DNA of 6,060 nucleotides. Origin: Gammaproteobacteria bacterium (GTDB taxonomy: Bacteria > Pseudomonadota > Gammaproteobacteria > Pseudomonadales > Halomonadaceae). The stretch is taken from positions 1 through 6,060 of the forward strand of contig JAMCZP010000048.1 of the NCBI GenBank assembly GCA_023485185.1, given 5' to 3'. The notes beneath the pieces were generated by a model. That model saw only the letters and a list, made by a program, of their open reading frames with translations. It searched no databases and was not told where the DNA came from. A program made the position numbers and the translations under genes. Shown piece after piece: positions 1 through 5,465 of the stretch. How positions within the stretch are numbered: position 1 is the first letter of the stretch; the number at the start of each line of letters is the position of its first letter.

Positions 1-678
1 GTGAGCCACCTGGCGCTGCTGGGCACTGCTTAAGGTCAGCAACGCCCGCGCATGCCCCATATCAAGATCGCCTCGTTCAAGCAGTGTTTGTACCTCTGGG
101 TCTAGCGCCAGCAGACGTAGCAAGTTGGCCACTTGAGTGCGCGATTTACCCACTGCGTCAGCAATCTGTTGCTGAGTGAGTTCAAACTCTTCGCCAAGAC
201 GCTTGAGCGCCATGGCTTCTTCTATAGCATTAAGGTTTTCACGTTGAATATTTTCTATGAGCGCTAATGCCAACGCGACTTCGTCGCTAACGTCACGAAT
301 AACGGCTGGAATGACATCCAACTCGGCGAGCTGAGCCGCCCGCCAGCGACGTTCACCGGCAATAATTTCATAGCGATCCACGCCGATAGGACGCACTACG
401 ATGGGCTGCATAACCCCTTGAGCACGAATAGAATCAGCGAGCTCTTCTAATGCTTCTGGCTGAATATCACGACGCGGCTGATATTTGCCGCGGGTTAATT
501 GCCCTAACGGCAAGCGTTCTAGGCGATCTTCGGCGGTTTCATCAACAGCGGCGCTTAACGTTGCATCTGCAAGCTCCAGGGGCGTACCGCTTCCGGCCAG
601 TTCCAAGCTGTCACGGCGACGGGCTCCAGCACCAATCAGGGCATCCAGGCCACGTCCCAGCGCGCGTTTACGCGTCAT
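1..678 (-). CDS. parB: Chromosome partitioning protein ParB, C-terminus cut by window edge
   Basis: ParB is the CTP-dependent sliding clamp that loads at parS sites near the origin and stimulates ParA, so that sister origins are segregated. The 226 residues present begin at an ATG (676-678) preceded by GAGGG (686-690) at a 7-base spacing. Visible elements are the N-terminal ParA-contact motif LGRGLDALIG (residues 7-16), a linker rich in charged residues and alanine (about 17-55), the ParB/Srx nucleotide-binding domain with GERRWRAAQ (108-116) and ENIQREN (142-148), and the helix-turn-helix in LTQQQIADAVGKSRTQVANL (167-186). The frame is open to base 1. The family is usually about 290-300 residues, so roughly 70 residues including the C-terminal dimerisation domain lie outside. 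It is the last visible gene of the mnmG-rsmG-parA-parB series, 61 bases after parA. The identification is firm. Confidence 0.97.
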   Translation of the reverse strand, partial: MTRKRALGRGLDALIGAGARRRDSLELAGSGTPLELADATLSAAVDETAEDRLERLPLGQLTRGKYQPRRDIQPEALEELADSIRAQGVMQPIVVRPIGVDRYEIIAGERRWRAAQLAELDVIPAVIRDVSDEVALALALIENIQRENLNAIEEAMALKRLGEEFELTQQQIADAVGKSRTQVANLLRLLALDPEVQTLLERGDLDMGHARALLTLSSAQQRQVAH

Positions 679-739
679 TCGCTTTCCCTCATTTTTTTCA
701 GCGCCCCTTTTTTGAATTGAAGAGTTGAAGTTAAGAGTG

Positions 740-1507
740 TCAAAGAGAAAGACGGCGAATCATCTCTTTCGCCAACACACGATAGGCCTGACTCCCCCGG
801 GAAAACCGGGCATATTGCGTCACCGGTAGTCCGTGGCTTGGCGCTTCAGCAACTTTAACGTTGCGAGGAATGGTCGTTTTTAACAGCATATCGCCAAAAT
901 AGTCACGCAGCTGTTTATCCACTTCTCGCGTTAGGCTAGTGCGTTTGTCATACATGGTGCGCAAAATGCCCGCAATCGCTAAGTCAGGATTAACGTTTTG
1001 CTTAATCTGCTCAACGGTATCAAGCAGTGCCGATAACCCCTCTAGCGCGTAAAACTCACACTGTAGAGGGATCAGCACACTATCGGAAGCCGTCAGCGCA
1101 TTAACGGTGAGCATGTTCAAGGATGGCGGGCAGTCGATCAGCACCACGTCATACTCATCCGCTACCGAGGCAAGCGCAGTGGTTAAGCAGCTTTCGCTTT
1201 TGTCGCGATCCAGCAGTTCAACCTCAGCAGCAGTGAGATCTCCGTTACCCGGCAGAACGTCGTACTTAACAGCTAGCTTTTTAACAATCGTTTCCGCAGC
1301 TGTTGCTTCGCCCAAAAGTACATCAAGAACGCTTTTATCCAGCTCATATTTGTCGATGCCACTCCCCATGCTGGCATGACCTTGTGGGTCAAGATCCACC
1401 AGCAGTACGCGACGGTCGAGCGCAGCGAGACTGGCCGCCAGGTTAACGGCCGAGGTGGTCTTGCCCACGCCGCCTTTTTGGTTGGTCAGGGCAATGATCT
1501 GGCTCAC
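740..1507 (-). CDS. parA: Chromosome partitioning ATPase ParA (Soj family)
   Basis: ParA is a Walker-type ATPase that binds DNA non-specifically as an ATP dimer on the nucleoid. ParB-parS complexes trigger its hydrolysis, which moves the origins apart. The 255-residue protein has the deviant Walker A KGGVGKTT (11-18, with signature Lys11), the switch I segment LLVDLDPQG (35-43), the Walker B VVLIDCPPSL (121-130) and the C-terminal family signature TIPRNVKVAEAPSHG (212-226). Length is typical of chromosomal Soj/ParA. There is no N-terminal helix-turn-helix extension, unlike P1/F-plasmid ParA, which argues for a chromosomal rather than a plasmid system. The start is GTG (1505-1507), immediately after the rsmG stop codon. 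An AAGGAG at 1516-1521 lies 8 bases upstream inside rsmG, so translation is probably coupled to rsmG. Confidence 0.98.
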   Translation of the reverse strand: MSQIIALTNQKGGVGKTTSAVNLAASLAALDRRVLLVDLDPQGHASMGSGIDKYELDKSVLDVLLGEATAAETIVKKLAVKYDVLPGNGDLTAAEVELLDRDKSESCLTTALASVADEYDVVLIDCPPSLNMLTVNALTASDSVLIPLQCEFYALEGLSALLDTVEQIKQNVNPDLAIAGILRTMYDKRTSLTREVDKQLRDYFGDMLLKTTIPRNVKVAEAPSHGLPVTQYARFSRGSQAYRVLAKEMIRRLSL

Positions 1508-2173
1508 TTACTCAACTCCTTGCTGGGTCAGAATCAACAACTGCCGCTGGGCGACTTCAAAGGGCACTTCCAGCAGATGACGCTTGTGTAAACAAATGCC
1601 GGGGGGCAGATCGCGCAGCTCATCGTCTGCTCCCGGGCCTTTCATGGCTAGCCACTGACCATTTGCAGCAGGTAGCTCACGCGTTAGCGTGACAAAATCC
1701 ACTAGGCTAGCAAATGCCCGGGAAATCACCTGATCAAAGGTAGCCGCCGTGAATTGTTCAACTCGGGCTTGGACAGGTGTCACGTTCTCAATACCAAGTT
1801 CCATCACTGCTTGGCGCTGAAAACGCACTTTCTTGCCATTGCTGTCTAAAAGCGTTACCGCAAGCTCAGGCTTTAAAATCGCTAGCACTAAACCAGGTAA
1901 ACCAGGGCCAGCCCCCACATCAAGCAGACGCGGGCCTTGCACAAAAGGCAAAACAGCCGCGCTATCCAAGACATGGCGCGACACCATATCGTCAATATCA
2001 CGTACCGCTGTGAGGTTATAAGCTCGGTTCCACTTGTGCAACAGTGCCAGTAAGCCTAACAGTTGCTCACGCTGATGTGCATTGGCGGTAATGGCGAGTT
2101 GGCTAAGCCCCTGATCCAGGCGTGTTGGCACGCTCGTAGGCAGGCTTTTCAACAGAGCAGTTAACGAACTCAT
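1508..2173 (-). CDS. rsmG: 16S rRNA (guanine527-N7)-methyltransferase RsmG
   Basis: RsmG (formerly GidB) uses S-adenosylmethionine to make m7G527 in the 530 loop of 16S rRNA; loss in other bacteria gives low-level streptomycin resistance. The 221-residue protein shows the family segments in order: YNLTAVRD (52-59), RHVLDSA (66-72), the SAM-binding loop [10 protein letters not shown] (85-94), [11 protein letters not shown] (108-118), SRAFA (151-155) and MKG (177-179). It is slightly longer than E. coli RsmG (about 207 residues) because of a longer N-terminus. The ATG (2171-2173) overlaps the mnmG stop as ATGA and is preceded by AGAGGTG (2182-2188) at 8 bases, so it has its own good ribosome binding site besides coupling to mnmG. 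It is the second gene of the mnmG operon, and its last codons carry the parA ribosome binding site. Confidence 0.97.
   Translation of the reverse strand: MSSLTALLKSLPTSVPTRLDQGLSQLAITANAHQREQLLGLLALLHKWNRAYNLTAVRDIDDMVSRHVLDSAAVLPFVQGPRLLDVGAGPGLPGLVLAILKPELAVTLLDSNGKKVRFQRQAVMELGIENVTPVQARVEQFTAATFDQVISRAFASLVDFVTLTRELPAANGQWLAMKGPGADDELRDLPPGICLHKRHLLEVPFEVAQRQLLILTQQGVE
1516..1521 (-). promoter_or_regulatory. Ribosome binding site of parA inside rsmG
   Basis: A strong AAGGAG sits in the last codons of rsmG (…CAAGGAGTTGAGTAAGTG on the minus strand), 8 bases before the parA GTG. It explains how a gene with a zero-base intergenic distance and a GTG start can still be translated well, and it ties ParA synthesis to rsmG translation. 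Confidence 0.8.
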
Positions 2174-4074
2174 CCGTTAACCACCTCTGCCGCTGCTACC
2201 AGCCGACGCTTTTTAAGATGAACTAGTAAAATCGAAACAGCGGCTGGGGTGACCCCTGAAATACGTGCCGCATGAGCAAGCGTTTCCGGCCGTGCTTCAG
2301 CAAGCTTTTGGCGAATCTCGTTAGATAAGCCTTCCACTTTTAAATAGTCTAACTCCGCTGGCAATGGCGTAGCTTCGTGGCGCTTGAGCTTATCGATCTC
2401 ATCCTGCTGACGGTCAATATAGCCTTGATATTTGGCTTGAATTTGCACCTGTTCAGCCACCGCTTCATCGGTCACTAGCGTGCCTTCAATACCGGGCAGA
2501 TTGGCTAAATCGTTATAGCTTAACTCTGGGCGCTTGAGCAGGTCGCTTAAACAATATTCCCGCGATAGCGGAGCACCGGTTTTTTCAGCCACTTTTTCAG
2601 CTGCAGGGCTGCCTGGTTGAACCCAGAGGGTGGTTAGCCGCGCGGTTTCCTGCTCAATGGCATCCCGTTTCTTACTAAATGCTGCCCAGCGAGTGTCGTT
2701 AACAAGCCCTAAATCACGGCCCTTTTCGGTTAAACGTAAATCAGCGTTGTCTTCTCTTAGCAGCAAGCGGTACTCCGCACGAGAAGTAAACATCCGATAT
2801 GGCTCTTTGGTGCCCATGGTAATCAGATCGTCGACGAGTACGCCGAGGTAAGCTTCATCACGGCGTGGATACCATGCTTCAAACTCCTGAGCACGACGAG
2901 CGGCATTCAATCCCGCTAACAACCCTTGCGCCCCTGCTTCTTCATAGCCAGTGGTGCCATTGATCTGACCGGCAAAAAACAGGTTGTGGATAAATTTAGT
3001 TTCCAGTGAGTGCTTTAAGTCCCGTGGATCAAAAAAGTCATACTCAATGGCATAGCCAGGCCGGGTAATATGCGCGTTTTCTAGCCCTTTAATCGAACGC
3101 ACAACCTGAATCTGCACATCAAATGGCAGCGAGGTTGAGATGCCGTTGGGGTAGAGCTCGTGGGTATCTAAGCCTTCGGGCTCAATAAATACTTGATGAC
3201 TCGATTTATCGGCAAAGCGATGCACTTTATCTTCAATCGACGGGCAGTAACGCGGGCCCACCCCTTCGATCACACCAGAATACATCGGCGAGCGGTCAAG
3301 GTTCGCCAGGATCAAATCATGGGTCTGCTGATTGGTGTGGGCAATGTGGCAACTGACCTGCTGCGGATGCATTTCCCGCGAGCCTAGGTAGGACATTACC
3401 GGCGTTGGGGTATCACCTGGTTGCTCTTCCAATTGTGAAAAATCAACCGTTTTTGCATCAATGCGCGGCGGTGTACCGGTTTTTAAACGATCAACGCGAA
3501 ACGGCAGTGCTCTTAGCCGCTCAGCAAGGGCGTTGGAAGGTGGATCACCTGCTCGACCACCTTTGCTTTGATCTAAACCAATGTGAATAACGCCACCCAA
3601 AAACGTCCCGGTGCACAACACAACGCTTTGAGCATGAAAACGAATGCCCGTTTCCGTAACGACGCCACGCACGGTGTCGTTTTCGACGATTAAATCCCCC
3701 GCCGCCTGCTGGAAAATCGTCAAATTGGGCTGGTTTTCCAGCATTCCACGAATGGCGGCTTTGTAACGAATACGGTCAGCCTGGGCACGGGTTGCCCGAA
3801 CGGCAGGGCCTTTGCGGGCATTGAGCACGCGAAACTGGATGCCACCTAAATCCGTGGCAAGCCCCATGGCGCCGCCCAGAGCATCAATTTCCTTGACCAA
3901 ATGGCTTTTGCCAATGCCACCAATCGCAGGATTACACGACATTTGGCCAAGGGTTTCGATGTTATGGGTGAGCAGTAGGATCTGACAGCCCATACGAGCA
4001 GAGGCCAGTGCGGCTTCAGTTCCCGCATGGCCACCGCCGATGACAATCACGTCAAAGCGGTCGGGGTAATTCAA
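2170..4074 (-). CDS. mnmG: tRNA uridine-5-carboxymethylaminomethyl modification enzyme MnmG
   Basis: MnmG (formerly GidA) is the FAD/NADH-dependent partner of the GTPase MnmE. Together they install the (carboxymethyl)aminomethyl group on wobble U34 of several tRNAs. From the TTG at 4072-4074 the protein has 634 residues, matching the family (about 630). It begins [18 protein letters not shown], which aligns end to end with the E. coli N-terminus MFYPDPFDVIIIGGGHAG. Motifs: dinucleotide-binding GGGHAG (13-18), [20 protein letters not shown] (45-64), conserved cysteines at 242 and 277 (the latter in [12 protein letters not shown]), [19 protein letters not shown] (367-385), and the C-terminal tRNA/MnmE-contact region with [10 protein letters not shown] (582-591) and [12 protein letters not shown] (606-617). 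An in-frame ATG at 4201-4203 would add 43 residues, but those codons cross the predicted promoter and resemble nothing in the family, so the TTG start is preferred. mnmE is not in the window. The stop overlaps the rsmG start by 4 bases. Confidence 0.97.
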   Translation of the reverse strand: MNYPDRFDVIVIGGGHAGTEAALASARMGCQILLLTHNIETLGQMSCNPAIGGIGKSHLVKEIDALGGAMGLATDLGGIQFRVLNARKGPAVRATRAQADRIRYKAAIRGMLENQPNLTIFQQAAGDLIVENDTVRGVVTETGIRFHAQSVVLCTGTFLGGVIHIGLDQSKGGRAGDPPSNALAERLRALPFRVDRLKTGTPPRIDAKTVDFSQLEEQPGDTPTPVMSYLGSREMHPQQVSCHIAHTNQQTHDLILANLDRSPMYSGVIEGVGPRYCPSIEDKVHRFADKSSHQVFIEPEGLDTHELYPNGISTSLPFDVQIQVVRSIKGLENAHITRPGYAIEYDFFDPRDLKHSLETKFIHNLFFAGQINGTTGYEEAGAQGLLAGLNAARRAQEFEAWYPRRDEAYLGVLVDDLITMGTKEPYRMFTSRAEYRLLLREDNADLRLTEKGRDLGLVNDTRWAAFSKKRDAIEQETARLTTLWVQPGSPAAEKVAEKTGAPLSREYCLSDLLKRPELSYNDLANLPGIEGTLVTDEAVAEQVQIQAKYQGYIDRQQDEIDKLKRHEATPLPAELDYLKVEGLSNEIRQKLAEARPETLAHAARISGVTPAAVSILLVHLKKRRLVAAAEVVNG

Positions 4075-4080
4075 GAGACA

Positions 4081-4084
4081 CCTC
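4081..4084 (-). promoter_or_regulatory. Ribosome binding site deciding the mnmG TTG start
   Basis: GAGG on the minus strand lies 6 bases upstream of the TTG at 4072-4074. No ATG or GTG is in frame between 4075 and about 4200 at a position that would give a family-like N-terminus, so this Shine-Dalgarno element plus homology of the next codons fixes the start. A rare TTG start may hold MnmG translation down. Confidence 0.75.
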
Positions 4085-4089
4085 GTCTT

Positions 4090-4145
4090 GTGCCATAGGG
4101 CACGAATGATGTGAACCGGTGCTGTCCGTTTCAGATATGAGCACC
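4090..4145 (-). other. Two small hairpins in the mnmG leader
   Basis: In the predicted leader of mnmG, GGTGCT (4140-4145) can pair with AGCACC (4118-4123) across a 16-base loop. GTGCC (4099-4103) can pair with GGCAC (4090-4094) around CTAT just upstream of the Shine-Dalgarno element. Neither has a T-tract and no known riboswitch class is recognised. They could affect access to the TTG start or be chance. Confidence 0.3.
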
Positions 4146-4164
4146 TTAGATCAATGAGGCGGCA

Positions 4165-4193
4165 AGTATAAACCCCCTGTGGGTAACCGTCAG
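4165..4193 (-). promoter_or_regulatory. Predicted sigma70 promoter of the mnmG-rsmG-parA-parB operon
   Basis: On the minus strand, CTGACG (4188-4193; 4 of 6 to TTGACA) and TATACT (4165-4170; 5 of 6 to TATAAT) are separated by exactly 17 bases. Transcription would start near 4158 and give a leader of about 85 bases before the TTG start of mnmG. The 17-base spacer contains TTACCCACA (4178-4186), one mismatch from the DnaA box, and a second DnaA-box-like TTTTCCACA (4196-4204, plus strand) abuts the -35 element, so DnaA could compete with RNA polymerase here. The promoter is inferred from sequence only. Confidence 0.6.
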
Positions 4194-4221
4194 GTTTTTC
4201 CACACCCCAAAGGGTTTATCA

Positions 4222-4284
4222 GTCTCTATTAATAACAACATAAATATAAAATAAGAGAAGTTCTGTAAATGTTGTAACTACTAG
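4222..4284. other. AT-rich candidate DNA unwinding element
   Basis: The stretch is strongly AT-rich, especially 4225-4258 (for example ATAAATATAAAATAAG), in contrast to the GC-balanced genes around it. It lies on the mnmG side of the two inverted DnaA boxes, the same relative place as the 13-mer unwinding region of E. coli oriC. A second AT-rich run at 4304-4330 contains CTATTTATT, nine bases shared with the E. coli left 13-mer GATCTATTTATTT, so the unwinding region may extend or lie there instead. Confidence 0.55.
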
Positions 4285-4293
4285 TGTGGACAA
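4285..4293 (-). promoter_or_regulatory. DnaA box, one mismatch (TTGTCCACA)
   Basis: TTGTCCACA on the minus strand differs from TTATCCACA at one base and fits the relaxed consensus TTNTNCACA. It directly borders the AT-rich stretch and has the orientation and position of E. coli R1. Confidence 0.7.
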
Positions 4294-4297
4294 ATTC

Positions 4298-4306
4298 TGT
4301 GCATAA
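4298..4306 (-). promoter_or_regulatory. DnaA box (TTATGCACA)
   Basis: TTATGCACA on the minus strand matches TTATNCACA. It has the same orientation as the box at 4285-4293, with centres 13 bases apart, so the two could hold a DnaA dimer next to the unwinding region. Confidence 0.7.
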
Positions 4307-4324
4307 GCTATTTATTCTTATTTT

Positions 4325-4337
4325 TATCAAATGGTTA
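4325..4337 (+). promoter_or_regulatory. IHF binding site consensus
   Basis: TATCAAATGGTTA matches the IHF consensus WATCAANNNNTTR at every defined position, and an AT-rich run lies directly upstream as in many strong IHF sites. It sits between the left pair of DnaA boxes and the right cluster, the same relative place as the IHF site of E. coli oriC, where bending helps DnaA open the unwinding element. Confidence 0.65.
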
Positions 4338-4396
4338 CGTTGTTTACTTCTATATGCTTGAACAGCGTACTGCCTGGGCGGAAAGGGTGTTAAGCC

Positions 4397-4405
4397 TGTG
4401 GATGA
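4397..4405 (-). promoter_or_regulatory. DnaA box, one mismatch (TCATCCACA)
   Basis: TCATCCACA on the minus strand differs from the consensus only at its second base. It is the first member of the right-hand box cluster, and its centre lies 18 bases from that of the exact box that follows on the opposite strand. Confidence 0.55.
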
Positions 4406-4414
4406 AATAATGCC

Positions 4415-4423
4415 TTATCCACA
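4415..4423 (+). promoter_or_regulatory. DnaA box, exact TTATCCACA
   Basis: This is an exact match to the high-affinity DnaA box, in forward orientation in the middle of the intergenic region. It is expected to be one of the anchor sites occupied by DnaA. Confidence 0.85.
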
Positions 4424-4441
4424 GTCACAACTGAGCACTGC

Positions 4442-4450
4442 TTATCCACC
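4442..4450 (+). promoter_or_regulatory. DnaA box, one mismatch (TTATCCACC)
   Basis: TTATCCACC differs from the consensus only at the last base, in the same orientation as the exact box upstream, with centres 27 bases apart. Confidence 0.6.
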
Positions 4451-4477
4451 GGTCAGTACCTGAGTTGTTACCGCACC

Positions 4478-4486
4478 TGTGAACAA
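4478..4486 (-). promoter_or_regulatory. DnaA box, relaxed (TTGTTCACA)
   Basis: TTGTTCACA on the minus strand has two mismatches to TTATCCACA but fits TTNTNCACA. It is likely a weaker site of the right-hand cluster, supported mainly by its company. Confidence 0.45.
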
Positions 4487-4567
4487 CCTCATTTTGATGT
4501 GGAGCTAACGCTAAGAGACGCTGAGGGTATGCCTTGTAGACGAGAGGTAACGAAAGACAGAAATATT

Positions 4568-4576
4568 TTATCCACA
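4568..4576 (+). promoter_or_regulatory. DnaA box, exact TTATCCACA, outermost
   Basis: This second exact DnaA box is in forward orientation, the direction of E. coli R4 at the outer origin end. It lies only 3 bases from the A/T tract of the distal terminator at 4580-4607, so origin and operon end abut. About 80 bases without a box separate it from the preceding one. Confidence 0.8.
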
Positions 4577-4579
4577 GGC

Positions 4580-4607
4580 AAAAAAAAGCCTGTCACGTGG
4601 ACAGGCT
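4580..4607 (-). terminator. Intrinsic terminator, distal of a tandem pair
   Basis: On the minus strand an 8-bp perfect stem (AGCCTGTC at 4600-4607 paired with GACAGGCT at 4587-4594) with a 5-base loop (CACGT) is followed by a run of seven T (4580-4586). This is a textbook rho-independent terminator for the ABC transporter operon and stops transcripts just before the outermost DnaA box. Confidence 0.88.
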
Positions 4608-4611
4608 GATG

Positions 4612-4647
4612 AAAAAGAGCCATTTGGAGGAAAAAAATGGCTCTTTT
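4612..4647 (-). terminator. Intrinsic terminator, proximal of a tandem pair
   Basis: A 13-bp perfect stem (4613-4625 with 4635-4647; core GAGCCATTT/AAATGGCTC) encloses a 9-base loop. On the minus strand the core stem is followed by TTTTT. It starts 22 bases after the stop codon of the ABC ATPase gene. The flanking A and T tracts would also allow some activity on the plus strand. Confidence 0.88.
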
Positions 4648-4669
4648 AATGTGAAGCTTACTGCTTTAA

Positions 4670-5452
4670 CTAGTGCTTAAGGACGCGGGCAAGGAAGGAT
4701 TGGGTGCGTTCATGTTGGGGCGAATCGAACAAGGTTTCAGGAGCCCCCTGTTCAGTAATTTCTCCTTTATGAATAAAAATAACCCGGTCAGCGACTTCAC
4801 GGGCAAAGCCCATTTCATGAGTGACAATTACCATCGTCATACCTTCTTTTGCGAGTTCGCGCATCGCATCCAGTACTTCGCCGATCATTTCCGGGTCAAG
4901 CGCGGAGGTAGGCTCATCAAACAGCATCAGGCGCGGTTCCATCGCCAAGGCACGTGCCAGCGCTACCCGCTGTTGTTGACCGCCTGAAAGCTGGCTTGGG
5001 TACTTGTCGGCTTGATCCGCAATCCCCACACGATCTAATAGGCGTTCAGCGGTGCTTACCGCGTCAGCACGATTCAAACCACGTACTTTCATCGGTGCCA
5101 GGGTGACGTTGTCGATAACGCTTAAGTGGGGAAAGAGGTTGAACTGTTGGAATACCATGCCAACTTCAGTACGGATGGTTTGCAACGCTTTGGTACTCTT
5201 TCCGTGTGGTAACAGTTCATTGCCGTCAACGACAAGGCTGCCCGCTTGAAACTCTTCCAAGCCGTTAATACAGCGAATCAGCGTCGATTTACCTGAGCCG
5301 CTAGCACCGATAATGACGACCACTTCGCCGGGAATAATTTCTAAATCAATACCATTGAGTACGTGCAGAGCGCCAAAGTGTTTATTGAGCTGCTGCATAC
5401 GCACAATGGGTTGCGTTGTGTTGTTCATTGTTTCGCTCATTGTCTCGCTCAT
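4670..5452 (-). CDS. Polar amino acid ABC transporter ATP-binding protein (GlnQ/GltL/HisP type)
   Basis: This is the ATPase subunit that powers import of a polar amino acid by a periplasmic-binding-protein ABC transporter; it works at the inner face of the cytoplasmic membrane with the permease encoded next to it. The 260 residues show Walker [10 protein letters not shown] (49-57), the Q-loop in FQQFNLFPH (101-109), signature LSGGQQQR (155-162), Walker [13 protein letters not shown] (175-186, catalytic Glu180) and the H-loop His212. FQQFNLFPH and the overall length are typical of the polar amino acid (PAAT) subfamily. The substrate cannot be read from this subunit. The first ATG (5450-5452) is chosen because AAGGAG (5460-5465) lies 7 bases before it; two more in-frame ATGs follow at codons 5 and 9. 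It is the last gene of its operon, 11 bases after the permease gene, and ends at two terminators. Confidence 0.95.
   Translation of the reverse strand: MSETMSETMNNTTQPIVRMQQLNKHFGALHVLNGIDLEIIPGEVVVIIGASGSGKSTLIRCINGLEEFQAGSLVVDGNELLPHGKSTKALQTIRTEVGMVFQQFNLFPHLSVIDNVTLAPMKVRGLNRADAVSTAERLLDRVGIADQADKYPSQLSGGQQQRVALARALAMEPRLMLFDEPTSALDPEMIGEVLDAMRELAKEGMTMVIVTHEMGFAREVADRVIFIHKGEITEQGAPETLFDSPQHERTQSFLARVLKH
5417..5452 (-). repeat. Tandem 12-base repeat at the start of the ATPase gene
   Basis: On the minus strand the first two four-codon units, ATGAGCGAGACA and ATGAGCGAAACA, differ at one base and encode MSET twice. A third, diverged unit ATGAACAACACA encodes MNNT. Each unit starts with an in-frame ATG, but only the first has a Shine-Dalgarno element at normal spacing. 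The repeat lies ahead of the conserved ATPase fold, so copy number could vary without harm. Confidence 0.7.
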
Positions 5453-5459
5453 CGCGCGT

Positions 5460-5465
5460 CTCCTT
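5460..5465 (-). promoter_or_regulatory. Ribosome binding site of the ABC ATPase gene
   Basis: AAGGAG on the minus strand overlaps the TAA stop of the permease gene by two bases and lies 7 bases before the first of three clustered ATG codons. It selects that first ATG and suggests coupled translation of permease and ATPase. Confidence 0.8.

Larger units (their letters stand above)
4196..4576. other. oriC: Probable chromosomal replication origin, oriC
   Basis: This non-coding region next to mnmG contains two exact TTATCCACA DnaA boxes (4415-4423, 4568-4576), five further boxes with one or two mismatches (4285-4293, 4298-4306, 4397-4405, 4442-4450, 4478-4486), two weaker ones at the mnmG promoter, a long AT-rich stretch (about 4222-4284) and a perfect IHF consensus (4325-4337). 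Placement beside mnmG-rsmG-parA-parB is where E. coli-type and Vibrio chromosome I origins lie. The order mnmG, AT-rich region, reverse-oriented boxes, IHF, mostly forward boxes parallels E. coli oriC. There are no open reading frames of note. Function is inferred; exact limits are uncertain. Confidence 0.85.

Noticed and set aside
235..250. parS-like sequence GTTTTCACGTTGAATA in parB
   Set aside because: By eye it matches 11 of 16 positions of TGTTTCACGTGAAACA, but it encodes the conserved ENIQREN motif and its right half is poor. No good parS site was found in the window.
450..728. Plus-strand open frames opposite parB and, similarly, opposite parA, rsmG, mnmG and the ATPase gene
   Set aside because: They are antisense to strongly conserved genes, have no family-like sequence and no convincing ribosome binding sites.
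679..739. Gap between parA and parB checked for a separate promoter or terminator
   Set aside because: Only the parB ribosome binding site is clear; A/T runs occur but there is no stem with a T-tract and no paired promoter hexamers.
915..923. TTATCCACT, a one-mismatch DnaA box in parA
   Set aside because: It is an isolated coding occurrence, with no cluster or AT-rich neighbour.
4325..4370. Possible promoters on either strand in the AT-rich centre of the intergenic region
   Set aside because: TATAGA- and TATGCT-like hexamers occur, but no -35 element at 16-18 bases was convincing.
4591..4603. CACGTG-centred palindrome resembling a parS core
   Set aside because: Only about 9 of 16 positions fit parS; the symmetry is explained by the terminator hairpin followed by a T-tract.
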